64,000 nt of DNA from Metopolophium dirhodum (Eukaryota; Arthropoda; Insecta; Hemiptera; Aphididae), in contig NC_083560.1 of the NCBI RefSeq assembly GCF_019925205.1, positions 37,742,270 through 37,806,269 of the forward strand. Reading direction: 5' to 3'. Numbering within the stretch: the stretch's first letter is position 1; each line of letters begins with the position of its first letter. The notes below the pieces were generated by a model that did no database searches, was not told where the DNA came from, and saw nothing but the letters and a program-made list of their open reading frames with translations. Shown here one piece after another: positions 35,186 through 47,321 of this stretch. A program made the translations under genes and the position numbers.

Positions 35186-37874
35186 ATGATGAGGAGAAGT
35201 AACAGAGGTGGTGTCGGTCGTGTCTCGGCGATTTCCAAAGAGTGTCGGATCGTAAACGGCGGTGGTGACGAAGGATTCGTAAACCACTGCGAGCAGGTGC
35301 TCGATGACCAAAACAAAATGGTGATGGCCGCGTCTAAGATCGCCGTGGTCTCTGACAGCGATCAGACTGTAGCCTCCATCAACCACCGCGTCTACCCGCT
35401 GGCGACCAATAAGCTGAGTAAACTCAAGGCCCGTTCATTCCTGAATCACAAGTTAAAAGAAGAGTCCAGCAAACCTGTGGCCCTGCTGAATAAAAAGGTT
35501 TGTTGTACAGCTCAAACAGAAGTTGGCGGTAGCTAATCAATATATAGCTAAACCAGTTGCTATATAGAGAGAAAAACTTGGATGTCTTACCATTCACACG
35601 AGTTTCTTCAACATGCTCATCTGGCATAGGAAATTTGAGTTTGGCTGAAATACAAGATCAGCAAGAACAACGAGACATTAAACTTAAAAAGCGAAGGACT
35701 CGTCAAGCTGCTACAATACAACCAAACCCAGATCCATTAGAATCCAACCAGACAAAACAGCGGAGAACTAGTATTACACAAGCTAAATCAGGTTGTATTT
35801 TAAAAATAATATTTTCCTGACAGTGCATAATTTTTATTGATTAATAACTATGCATAGGTAAAATAGGAAAAATGCAAGAATTGTCTTTGACCACAGCAGA
35901 TGATGCATATTATAACACATGCCTAGGAAATTATGATCCTACAAAAGATGAACCAGTTTCCAAAAATACTAAGAGTAATTTTGAAGTAAGCATTTCATTT
36001 AACATGTATAATATAATCTGTTAAATATTTAGTATTGTCTTTATTACATAAGCATGTATGATTTTGCAGACACCAAGTTGGAGGGTTATAAAATATTCTG
36101 GTAGGCGTTCTGTAAAAGACACAGAAATAATGTCCGATCGTATCTTTGAAAAGAGACATCATAAACATGAACAAAAGGAACAAACATGTAAAAGGTAATG
36201 CAATTATAGATTGTTGTTTTTTTTTTTTTGTACTTATATTATGTAGGTAATATTAACAATTTAATATTGTTATTTTAGACGGGATTTGCGACAACTGAGG
36301 GAATTAATAAGAGTAGAAAGTTTGAAGCAAGGTCGTAATAAACACCAAATACAAGATCAGCAAGAACAGCGAGACATTAAACTTAAAAAGCGAAGGACTC
36401 GTCAAGCTGCTACAAAACAACCAAACCCAGATCCATTAGTATCCAACCAGACAAAACAGCGGAGAACTAGTATTACACAAGCTAAATCAGGTTGTATTTT
36501 AAAAATAATATTTTCCTGACAGTGCATAATTTTTATTGATTAATAACTATGCATAGGTAAAATAGGAAAAATGCAAGAATTGTCTTTGATCACAGCAGAT
36601 GATGCATATAACACATGCCTAGGAAATTATGATCTTACAAAAGATGAACCAGTTTCTAAAAATACTAAGAGCAATTTAGAAGTAAGCATTTCATTTAACA
36701 TGTATAATATAATCTGTTAAATATTTAGTATTGACTTTATTACATAAGCATGTATGATTTTGCAGACACCAAGTTGGAGGGTTATAAAATATTCTGGTAG
36801 GCGTTCTGTAAAAGACACAGAAATAATGTCCGATCGTATCTTTGAAAAGAGACATCATAAACATGAACAAAAGGAACAAACATGTAAAAGGTAATGCAAT
36901 TATAGATTGTTGTTTTTTTTTTTTTGTACTTATATTATGTAGGTAATATTAACAATTTAATATTGTTATTTTAGACGGGATTTGCGACAACTGAGGGAAT
37001 TAATAAGAGTAGAAAGTTTGAAGCAAGGTCGTAATAAACACCAAATACAAGATCAGCAAGAACAGCGAGACATTAAACTTAAAAAGCGAAGGACTCGTCA
37101 AGCTGCTACAAAACAACCAAACCCAGATCCATTAGTATCCAACCAGACAAAACAGCGGAGAACTAGTATTACACAAGCTAAATCAGGTTGTATTTTAAAA
37201 ATAATATTTTCCTGACAGTGCATAATTTTTATTGATTAATAACTATGCATAGGTAAAATAGGAAAAATGCAAGAATTGTCTTTGATCACAGCAGATGATG
37301 CATATAACACATGCCTAGGAAATTATGATCTTACAAAAGATGAACCAGTTTCTAAAAATACTAAGAGCAATTTAGAAGTAAGCATTTCATTTAACATGTA
37401 TAATATAATCTGTTAAATATTTAGTATTGTCTTTATTACATAAGCATGTATGATTTTGCAGACACCAAGTTGGAGGGTTATAAAATATTCTGGTAGGCGT
37501 TCTGTAAAAGACACAGAAATAATGTCTGATCATATTTTTGAAAAGAGACATCATAAACATGAACAAAAGGAACAAATATGTAAAAGGTAATGCAATTATA
37601 GATTGTTGTTTTTTTTTTTTTTTGTACTTATATTATGTAGGTAATGTTAACAATTTAATATTGTTATTTTAGACGGGATTTGCGACGCTTGAGGTAAATA
37701 ATACAAGTAGAAAATTTGAAGCAAGGTCGATATAAACACCATTCACAGAAATCTAATAATAAGGAAGAATTGACAACTTTATTGCCCAGTCCATCGAACA
37801 TTAAAGTAATTGAAATCACAGATAAATTACCTGTGGCTGCATTTGACTGCAATTTATATAATTTGAAATGTTAA
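35186..37874 (+). pseudogene. MSL1-like PEHE-domain gene with triplicated exons and frame breaks
   Basis: MSL1 is the scaffold of the MSL histone H4K16 acetyltransferase complex; its C-terminal PEHE region binds MOF and MSL3. Here the C-terminal signature is clear: TPSWRVIKYSGRRSVKD, SDRIFEKRHHKHE, RRDLRQLRELIRVESL and finally LPVAAFDCNLYNL, which parallels the LPVVAFGRPLPKL end of animal MSL1. The 5' frame (Met 35186, 104 codons to 35497) leads into coiled-coil-like sequence (QLKQKLAVANQYIAK) that needs at least two frame changes between 35500 and 35560 to reach the downstream frame. From about 35558 the frame is open through spliced exons 35650-35791, 35858-35985, 36070-36194, 36279-36490, 36557-36681, 36766-36890, 36975-37186, 37253-37377 and 37462-37586, all in phase. 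In the last exon (from 37673) a TAA at 37695-37697 precedes the PEHE end. It is probably a decaying or rearranged paralogue. Confidence 0.65.
35650..37740 (+). repeat. tandem triplication, unit 699/696/696 bp, spanning three exons
   Basis: Units start at 35650, 36349 and 37045 (at the word ATACAAGATCAGC), and the last ends at AAACACC at 37740. Units 2 and 3 are almost identical; unit 1 differs by a 3-bp insertion and a few substitutions. The duplication break lies inside exons, so the 3' part of one exon is fused to the 5' part of another (GRNKHQ joined to IQDQQEQRD). Each unit adds 462 coding bases (465 in unit 1), so the frame is kept. Confidence 0.92.
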
Positions 37875-38113
37875 TAACTACTTAGTTTATTTATTAAAGA
37901 CTATTAAACTTAAAATATTATTTTAGTTATGTTTATAAGGTTAAAAGCATCCCATTTATAGCTAATATCGATTTAACTCATAAAAGAGAATAAAATACAA
38001 ATTATCTACAACAATTACTAAATTTAACATTTTAAGAATAGTTATATACCATGTACAGTGTCTAAAAATCTAACTATTGTCAATAACAAATCATAAGTAT
38101 TATAAATGTAAAT

Positions 38114-40350
38114 TAGGGTGGTCCTTATTTTTCATTTATGGTTTTTGATTACCCCCCTTAAAATGGTTCAACTTCTAAAAAAAATCATACAAAAAAGTTT
38201 CATGCAAATTCTTTAATTTTAACTCGTGCCGCAAAAGCTCTAAAGTTACAAAAATAGAAAATTTTCAATATTATAATTTTTTTTTGATATTTTTAAACAT
38301 AACTCCAGAAAAAAAAATTTTTCAAGAAATTTGTACGGATACAAATTATAGAAAACTAAATTTACTACAATTTGTTTCATATATAATAGTTTGCAAATAT
38401 TTTATTCCTTCAAATATTTTAGTCAAAAGGTGAAAAAAAATCAAATTCTAAAAATTCAGATATTTCCGACAACTTAACATATACAAATAATTAATTATAT
38501 AAACAATTTACAATAAATAATAACATAATAATACTCATTACTTACATCTTTAACATATTTTAAATATAAATGATACAACTAAATGTACCTATTGCTGTGT
38601 AATTTTTTTTTTTTTGTGGTCAGGTTATTTTTAACAATAATCACTAACAACTTGTAGTAGGTATTGTTTTTGAGATTCATCTTTGGTTATTTTATTGTTA
38701 TAATCCTCTATAAGTTTTACTCCTCTTTCCGCAACATCATTTATAACTGGAATATTTTTTTATAATGAACAGAGCTTTATTATAATTTTCATTAATTTTC
38801 CAATATAAATGGTCTTCATTCAAAAAAGTGGTATTGATTGCAAATCTTTTAAATAGTTTTTTGGTAATGACACATATAAAATCATTGATTTCCTTTTCTA
38901 ATAACTCGTTAGCATTTTTTGGAGATATAATTAAACGTGCATTTGAACTTAATTCTGATGTACAATCGTCGTTGTTTAGAGCATGAATCATTTTTCTTTT
39001 AGTCTCCAGTGACAGCCTCATCAAAAAAAGCAAATGCACATAATTCTGCAGATAAATACCATAAGTGACCACAAAACTTTTTAACATTTTATATAAAAGA
39101 TTTTTTATAAAAGTCAAGTCTTGTAAAGGTGCTTTGATTGAAGATGGTGAATTAAACCATACTTTTATGTATAATCGTACAATAAAAATGCAAATACTTC
39201 TTAAAGCACTTTCTTCTTTGGGTATTAATCGAAACTGTTCACGAAATAAATAAATTGTTAAGCTATGAATAGCTTTGGCCATCCACCGAGCGTGATGAAT
39301 GGCACCTGGTATTTTAAAAATAATATCATTTGAAAGTTTTCCGTCCAAAAAAATTACTTAATTCTAGTAACTCTCAGTAATCATCTCTTAGATGCTTTTC
39401 TAAAAGTTGATCTTTAGTAAATTTAATAATATGATCACATACGTAATTTACAGAATCCATAACAATTTTTTTGTATGCCAGGATTAAAATTGTTAGGGTT
39501 AATTGTTCCCCAGGCTTGTTGGAACCTTTTAAAAATTGGCACGTCTGGGCCCGACGCTACTCCAAATTTTAAATCAAACATACTTTTTAATATAATTTTA
39601 TATATTTGGTGGCGGCATGGTAAATATATGATTTCACGTTCTAACAGTTGTTCGAGCAAAACACAAGCCCCGTTTAAGCGACCTGTGTTTGATGCTGTAG
39701 TATCGGAACACAATGCTTGTACATTTTCATCTAAACACCAATTTAAAAGCCTTTGGTATACTGCGTTGGCTTGTTCGCGTCCAGTGAATGTTACAATGTG
39801 TCATCGAAATAATCTTCACGTATTAATCGAAAAATACGAGTAGGTATACTTTACCCAGTACCCACCTAACGATTCTATACTTTGTATCATAGATTACAAC
39901 GTGTAGTATTACTTACAAACAATACAAACTATATTATACACTACCTACATAAGTTTATGTTCATTTAAATCGCATTATATGATATAGAAAACATTTTATT
40001 TATTGCCGTGCTAAAAAATAGTTACAAATTTTTATTTTAAAAATTAAATATTTAAAAAAAATGTATCAGTATATAACTATTGTAATAATAATAATGTGTA
40101 ATTAGTGTCCTTACAATGTTTTTGTAAAATCATTATTTTAAGAATTATGAATAATTATATAAAAAAATTAACGATTTGGAACATTTTTTTATTATTAAAA
40201 CTTTAAAGCTTTTGCGGCACGGGTTAAAAATGACAAATTTGTCTGAAATTTTTTTTATTATGATTTTTTGAGTATTGGAACCGATTTGAGGGGGGTAACT
40301 TGAACATTTTGCAATTTTTTTTCCTTCAACTATACCAGAGGACCACCCTA
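38114..40350. mobile_element. 2.2-kb TIR DNA transposon, superfamily unclear
   Basis: Terminal inverted repeat TAGGGTGGTCCT (38114-38125) and its complement (40339-40350) are backed by a second inverted pair, TTACCCCCCT on the left and AGGGGGGTAA on the right, and by GCCGCAAAAGC / GCTTTTGCGGC further in. Flanks ATGTAAAT (left) and ATGTACAA (right) agree at 6 of 8 positions, possibly a decayed 8-bp target duplication as in hAT. It contains the remains of a minus-strand transposase-like gene (38737-39713). Confidence 0.78.
38737..39840 (-). pseudogene. transposon-encoded protein, frameshifted
   Basis: Two minus-strand frames belong together in order: 39713-39435 (LCSDTTASNTGRLNGACVLL, then REIIYLPCRHQIYKI and FKRFQQAWGTINP) and 39348-38737 (FKIPGAIHHARWMAKAIHSL, then many basic and hydrophobic helices). 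Similar frame content continues upstream to about 39790 (LLNWCLDENVQAL) before the first frame's Met. I recall proteins with the SDTTASNTG and PGAxHxARWMAKAIYSL signatures as repetitive uncharacterised proteins in aphid and other invertebrate genomes, consistent with a transposase. The DTTASNTG Asp and the CRHQ motif could be catalytic or zinc-binding, but this is unproven. It lies between clear TIRs, and frame breaks show it is dead. Confidence 0.6.
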
Positions 40351-40894
40351 ATGTACAACCTACTTTAATTTAATATTTTATTTTTAAATGATTTCATTAA
40401 AGCTGAAGAAATATTAAGCAAATACTGCAAAGAAAACTTAAAAATAAAAACTACATTAAACAGCACAATACTAATGGCTTATTTATTATATTCAAATGCT
40501 TTTAAGTACTACACAGGTGTTTCTTTTATATTGATCACTTTTTGGTGATTGTAATTTAATTTCTGACAAATACCTACCTTAGCATACTTTAAAAATGCAT
40601 TAGCATAGTAAATCTGTTTTAATAGCGTTAGGTGACAATATTATATACTTATTAGCCTATAAATATATTTTTGTGTAAATATAAATTGAATCTATTTTCA
40701 AATGCACAATAAATACATCTATATTTTATTAACATAGTTCATATTGGTTAAAAAGTTGAAATGTGGTCAATTTTGATTTACTTGGTTGCAATTTTGTAAT
40801 TACACGTACAAAAAGGTACAAAAAAGTAGTGTCCAATCAGAATGCAATTTTAATTGACTCAACTTGACATACGGTACTTATAGCTGTGAACCCA

Positions 40895-41825
40895 GCTTGA
40901 ACTTTGTTGAACAATGAACATTTTTTACATTTTTAACTACCTACTAAGTAGTTTGTAAATTTTCAATTTGATAAATTTTGTCAAAATTTGAACTTTAAAT
41001 CGTTACTTATCAAAAAAAGTCATGTCTATGGATCTTTATTATTCCTTAACTGCTATCATAACTACTACTTAAGGAACATTGTATTAAATTGTCATATAAT
41101 AGGTATACAAACAATGTTTTCATGAATATCTAACTACAAAATAATTTGCAAACTGTCAAATTATTGACTGTTATGATGAATTTCGTAAAAATTTGAACTT
41201 TAAATTTCTATAAAATCGTAATAATGTATTTTTAAAATTTTGTTTGTATTGCCAATAATCGTTATTTTAATACAAGGCTCCTGATATATTGCTTAAATAG
41301 CAATTGTAAAGTACTAAAAATACTTAGGCACGATTTCTTTTTATAAGCATTTCAATTTGATTTAAAAATTTAAAAATGTGTAGATTTTTTATTTAAGAAT
41401 GTATTAAATATTTAAATGTTCAACTTTTATAGCTAAGGATTGAAAACTTACAACAAGGTTCCACGTAAGTAGGTTATTCTGCAACCATAAAATCTCAAAA
41501 ATATAAAAACACAGTTTTTTATAGTTATTTTATGTTCAAATTTACGCGAAATTATTACATATTAATTTTTCAAGAATAACGATTTTAGTTATTTTATTGT
41601 AATTGTATAATATTAATTAAATTTACCAGTCTACCGTATTAATAATAATGGTAATAACAATATAAATATTATATAAAATATCCACACTGACAAACCATCA
41701 CCGTTCAGAATCGTTTTTCGTATACAATTATGTTATATCATTGAATTCAAATGTATTATCATCCATTGTACAGTGAGCCACTTGTAACCTACTGTACAGC
41801 AGAGCGACATTCACTTACCCACCTT
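40895..41825 (+). repeat. GATTCTGAG-family fragment
   Basis: Carries the AAGGCTCCTGATATATTG and AGCTAAGGATTGAAAA landmarks, the right terminus CCGTTCAGAATCGTTTTTCG near 41704, and the tail ending in CACTTACCC near 41817. The left part is degraded. Confidence 0.65.
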
Positions 41826-42224
41826 TTTTATATTTTTTTCAATTAGAAATTCATAAATGTTTTTTTTTTTTGATAGCTAACATTAGAAATTTTAATAGAG
41901 GGTAGCTGACATGTTTTCTACCTTTACCAAAAAGAAAAAGTTCAACTGAAAGTTCCAATTATAATAGCCGTGAGATATTTTTGATTTTAATCATTTATTT
42001 TTTTTAATGTTAAATTTGATAATTTATACAAGTTTGCTAAGTTGACACGACATCGCCTTTTTTTTATTATTTATTTTGTGCATTTTTCAATTTTTTTTAT
42101 TTACCTACATATTTACCTCCCCTATTTGACGGGTTGGTATTTCAATCGTGTATTTATATGTGGGGGCACTTGGGACATAGTTTTCAAAAGCGCCCGGAAA
42201 AACAATACACAAATTAAGGAAAAA

Positions 42225-43351
42225 CGGGGGGTGGGGGTTGTCTGACCGAAAATCAAGTGGCCGAAAGTCTAGTGATCGAAAAAAAATGATCGAAAAGGTT
42301 AGGTTACACATTTCACGATACTCAAGGTATCGAACACATTTTCGATCGAAAAATATGATATCGAAAATGCAAATGATCGAAATGTTATGTAATCGAAATA
42401 TGTAATGTCGAAAAATATAATATATTTGTGTTAATTATTTTAAAAAAAACATAAATTATAATATAAAATTAACTAAAGTAGGTATTATAAGTTAAAAAAA
42501 AGTTGTAATAAAATATTAAAATAATTGGTAGGTATATATACCAGTATAACTTATAAGTATTAGTTTAGTATAAATAATATAATATAGTGGATAATTAAAA
42601 TTTTAAATTTTGTGCTATTCCTCTTAAATACTCTAGTAAATCATAACCTGGATCAGCTAAGAATCTTTGTTGCACTTCTTTTAAACGTATATTGTGGGAT
42701 TGGACTTGAATTTTCATTTTTTTATTACTGCGCCCATAAAGTAGCATCTCAATTACTGGTTCAGTTTCGTTCTGAGTAGATTGTAAGGTTTTGATTAATT
42801 TATGTAGTCCTACGGTATACAATAATAAAATTAATAATTTAAATAATGATAAATAATAATATCCATTTCAGACAAACCCGGATGTGGCGATATTAATCTA
42901 TTTAATTTTCTATGCCAGGATTCTGCCGTATTTGTCGTCCTGGGCAATCCTGATGATAACCTTTCAGCTACAGACCATAATTCTGGAGGGAAAAGTGGAG
43001 GCGTGTAAACTGGTTCTCTTCTTGGTCTTCCTCTTGTTTTCATAACTTGTCTACCAATTATATATGAATGTTCAAAATACTTTAATAGACTACGATATAC
43101 CTACTACGATATATATATCTACATACGGGCTATGTACATCTATAAAAATATTAGATAAAGTAATCGAAAAGCTAATCATTATCTTTACTTCGATCAAAAA
43201 ACCCATTCGACCACAAAATATTTCGACTATATTAATAAAATATTCGACCATCTGTTTTTCAACCGCATGACGATACGATCACATGACATTTCGATCACTT
43301 TTTTTCGATAACTAAACCTTCGTCCAAACGACTCGCACCGGAGCCCTACTG
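42225..43351. mobile_element. Mutator-like element with subterminal TCGAAA arrays
   Basis: The left 200 bp (42243-42420) repeats ATCGAAA/GTCGAAA-type words about ten times. The right 200 bp (43155-43315) repeats the complement (TTTCGAT, TTCGACC). Between them lies a minus-strand fragment of a MULE-type transposase with an intron. The extreme ends are only loosely inverted (left TTGTCTGACCGAA, right TTCGTCCAAACGA) and no target duplication was identified, so the boundaries are approximate. Confidence 0.6.
42595..43043 (-). pseudogene. MULE transposase C-terminal fragment, two exons
   Basis: Exon A reads from 43043 to a GGTTTGT donor near 42888 and holds FPPELWSVAERLSSGLPRTT, then NTAESWHRKLNRLI and PHPG. 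The RTTNTAESWH motif matches the RTNNxVEGWH signature found after the MULE catalytic domain in FLYWCH/MULE proteins. Exon B, from about 42807 to the TAA at 42595, continues in phase (LHKLIKTLQSTQNETEPVIE, then LLYGRSNKKM), as in the family. The FLYWCH and catalytic DDE parts are missing, so this is a remnant. Transposase fragment: likely; exact subfamily: unknown. Confidence 0.65.
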
Positions 43352-43379
43352 CATTAAATTGTCAAGCTTTTTGATCCAA

Positions 43380-45317
43380 TAATTGATAAATAATAAATAA
43401 TTTTATAGTCATTCATATAAAAAATAACTAAAAAATTGAAAATTGAAAACGTCTGCAACAGCTAGCTTAAAATAAGTCAAAATATTTATACACAAGTTCA
43501 GTGAAAATGCACGTACCTATCTACAGTAATTTTTTTTTGTAGTTACATAAAAATCCAAAATCGATTTTATAGAAAATTAGTTTTGCATAAAATGTTCTTA
43601 TTATTATTACCTATAGGTTAACCCAACCTAGCAAACCAAAATTGATTATTTGACCGTCAAAATGTTCAGAAAAAAAGCTTTACCGGAATGCATAAAAAAA
43701 ATATAGTGGTAACTATTTGAAAAAATTGAGTCGATTTTATTATTGGTACAACTGCGTGTTTAAAATTTTTGAAAATGTTACAAAAAAAAATTGCCTGTTA
43801 AAAATAAAGAAACACGTCTTTTTTATTTTAACCAAACTCTATATCATCGATCCATAATTGTTAAAAAAAAACCGCGTACAATGACATAAAATACACTGTA
43901 TTGAATCTCGTAGAAGTGTATTTTTTTTTTGCAAACTATGCTTTACTCGGGATAACTAAATATTAAAATAATAATTTTTATATGAATACGATTATTTTCA
44001 ATATGATTTTTGAAATTGAACAATTATTCATGTTATAATGATAATAATTTTACTTACCAGTACATCAAATGATGAAATTGACATACGGTAGTACTTTAAG
44101 AACTCGTCTGCGTGGGATCTTAAAGTCATAAATGTAACTTGGAATTGACCTTCCTGAGGCCTTTTCAAGTTTTACGAATGAACTCAAAAACGCCTATTTT
44201 TTCGTTTTTCCTGTTTTTTTTTTTTATGCAATATATACGCAATACAAACAGTTTGAGTACGGCTGAAAAACCCATTTTTCATACAATAAATTTTAGTGTA
44301 TATAAAAAATTGTAGCTAAAACACTTTGAAATGCGCGCACGAGAATACAACTTCATAGCAGGACGAGTAACCACGAGCCACGAGGTTATGATATTTGGTG
44401 CGATTTTTATCCGCGTAAAATGTTACAGTGTGTAAGCTTTGTGTTGTAAGCGAATATAAATCGCGTCCACGAACCATTCGTCTAGTGTGTAACCGGCTTA
44501 AGTAGATATAGTTACGTCCCGGTTGGCCGTTTTGGGTAATTAATAATAATCTGATAATTAGACGTCTAGACCGCGGTTTATATGCAGCAAAAACACTATT
44601 ATATATTGTATGCGAATAATTAATTATTGTTTGCATACAATGGTGTATTGGTAAATATATTTATGAGTATACGCACTAATAAAATAAGTATGTGACCTAA
44701 ACAATTTTTTCACGCCCCGCTCGAAAAACATTCTTAATCCTTTAATAGGTAGGTACGTTTAGAACTTCTATTTAATATTACGTTCAAATTATATTATCGT
44801 AAATAACGTTATTGCAATTCAATTAGTAGGTACATAGCTTTTAACATTAGGTATTTAATTATTTTTTTTAATAATATAACAGTAGAAAATAAAACAAAAT
44901 CAACTTGAATGTCAAAAAAAGAGATGGACCGTTCATATTTAAAAACTAATAAGTCAAATTCTTTGAATTAAAATAATAAAACGGACACCAGTTGTCAATA
45001 CACCTTACGGGTTATACATTTTACACACTTGTAGTTTTTTGAAAGTTTAAATTGTTTAATTCTTACATTTTAGGGAAAATACCCATTATTGCAATAACAA
45101 TAATTTTTAAATAATTAATTACATAAATAAACCAAAAATAATAAGTCATTCAATTGGTCCATGCCTGATAAATACTTAATAGCGTCACAGGTTACCACTT
45201 ACCAATATACAAGAAACACGTTTGCCGCGTTTAAATTTAACTTAAAATACATTAAACACAACGCATATTGTTATATTCAATAATTCAATAGGTAAATAAT
45301 TCATTAAAACATCATAA
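43380..45317. other. AT-rich stretch with degraded repeat pieces
   Basis: The segment 43380-43600 resembles reverse-oriented GATTCTGAG-family sequence (AAAATTGAAAATTGAAAACG, AAAATCCAAAATCGATTTT). Beyond it no gene or paired terminal repeats were recognised; a 106-codon minus frame at 44316-44636 has no domain. Confidence 0.4.
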
Positions 45318-45325
45318 CAATTTTT

Positions 45326-45719
45326 GGTGCTGCTCGGATATGCGGTCTACCGACATTTTTCAAATATTTTAATTATTAGTATATTAGTAAAAAATCATTA
45401 AAAATAATGGTATGTAAATAAATAATACAATACGCAATGTCATAAGTCAAAAATATTTTTAACTGATCGATGGCTGTTCGGTTACTAACAAACTTATTAA
45501 ATACACTACCACACTGTGGTATATCAGTGATTTTGTCTTTTAGTATAAATGCAGGCGGAAAATACAAAACTATATCTTAGGTATACATTATATTACAGCA
45601 AATTATATTTGGATCAATTTTATCTTTTAATGTTTTTTTTTATCGGTGCTCAGATATGCGGTCTACATACATGTTTGTAGACCGCGTCCCGTCGGTAGAC
45701 CGCATATCCGAGCAGCACT
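45326..45719. mobile_element. 394-bp MITE with 8-bp target duplication
   Basis: Inverted termini GTGCTGCTCGGATATGCGG (from 45327) and the complement ending at 45718 extend for about 28 bp (through GTCTACCGAC). Perfect 8-bp flanks CAATTTTT occur at 45318-45325 and 45720-45727. A third, direct copy of the terminus (GGTGCTCAGATATGCGGTCT) lies inside at about 45648. Confidence 0.85.
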
Positions 45720-46411
45720 CAATTTTTTCCTATGAAACTAATAAGTTTTAACTTTTAGTTGGTTTTCGGGTTATTTTAGGAGTGTATACCCGATGTAAAA
45801 TCTCATTTTAGAAAAACGAAAATCTGCTGACGGGTATATGGCGTATACCCGCGTATCCGTATTCCGTACCAATACACCCCATACTTCAATATGTTTAGTT
45901 AACTTTAGTTTCATGAACTAAACATTTTTTGGAATTTGATTCCCTTTTATTTCCAAGAAATATTTACTGTAGAACGAAACACTATCGATCCAAGTACCCA
46001 ATCGTGTAATGACAGGTTATATACCTAGTGGAGTAGTGGAAATGGTAATGTCGACAATAATAATAATAATATTGTTCCCCGTATTCGCGCAATGATTTCA
46101 TGAATAATACTTTTATCACGAACGAAATAAGTTTGCACACAGAATAGTATGAGCGAACTGCGAGGCTTGTTACGTGGATGGTGGATCAAATAGTTGAGAT
46201 AGAAAATGTTTTGGTGAAGTACGTGAATGAGACGAATCGAAAACTCGATAAGATATTTTATAGATTATAGGTATTATACAACGACAGCCGTAGAAACTCG
46301 TCCGGTTGCTATTACTTCTGTAGTTTTTTTTTTTTTTATTGATCTTAAGCTTCGGCAACTATGGCCATTAGCTGTAGTTCTGTAGTTCTGTCAGATACTC
46401 AGATGTGTTTT

Positions 46412-47321
46412 CAGTGCCGGCGCTAGGGGAGGACAAATGGGACATATTATGTCCAGGGCCCCGCGCTTGTTAAAGGGCCCCGCGATTTTTAATTATCATC
46501 TTAATACCGCCGAACACATTGATATTTTATATTAACAAATTATAAATCTATACATTTATTGACTTATTGTTATATACTACACATATATAATATTAATATT
46601 ATTTCTATCATTAGTTATTTGGAAAATTATATCTAAATTTAGCCATAGTACAAAGTAAATCGTTATTGATACGACGAAGGAGTAATATTTTGAGGATACT
46701 CGAGTATTGTAGGAGTATACTATAATTAATAATATAAATATTTATTATCTCTAGAGTTATTGTTTTTTCTGTTCTTTGTTTGGAAAAGCTCTCCGAAAAC
46801 TTTAAATTAATTTTTTATTTAAGAAATTATTATTACAATTTAGTTTAGGTATAGTAGGTATAGCTGTATTAAATACAATGTACCTACTGCGTGCGTATCT
46901 AGTGTATCAGGATTAGTTTTAATGTAGTTTATTGTCTACCACCGCCGCGTACTTAGATATTAAACAATTTTTTATATCATTCAAACATTTTGATGATTTT
47001 ATTTATTTTTTATTGATGTTTATATAAGTTGTAATTATTAAAATAAATATAAATGAATAAAATAATAGGCCCCCCACAAATTTATTAACTTATAATTTTC
47101 AACACATGCATAATATTATTTTATTATTTGTAAATAATTTTTTGTTAACATATTATAATTAAAAAAAGAATAACTTGATATTATTATTTTTAATGTTTGA
47201 AATTCAAATAAAAACCTCATTAATTTAAAAAAATCCTGATTTAAAAAAAGCTAGAATTTTGCCTTCCTCTGGGTACCTATTACCTATGTCCAGGGCCCCG
47301 CAATACCTAGTGCCGGCACTG
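46412..47321. mobile_element. 910-bp hAT-type element
   Basis: Inverted termini CAGTGCCGGCGCTAGG (46412-) and the complement of CAGTGCCGGCACTAGG (ending 47321) are flanked by perfect 8-bp TGTGTTTT copies (46404-46411 and 47322-47329). GTCCAGGGCCCCGC occurs near both ends but in the same orientation. No transposase frame is present. Confidence 0.88.
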
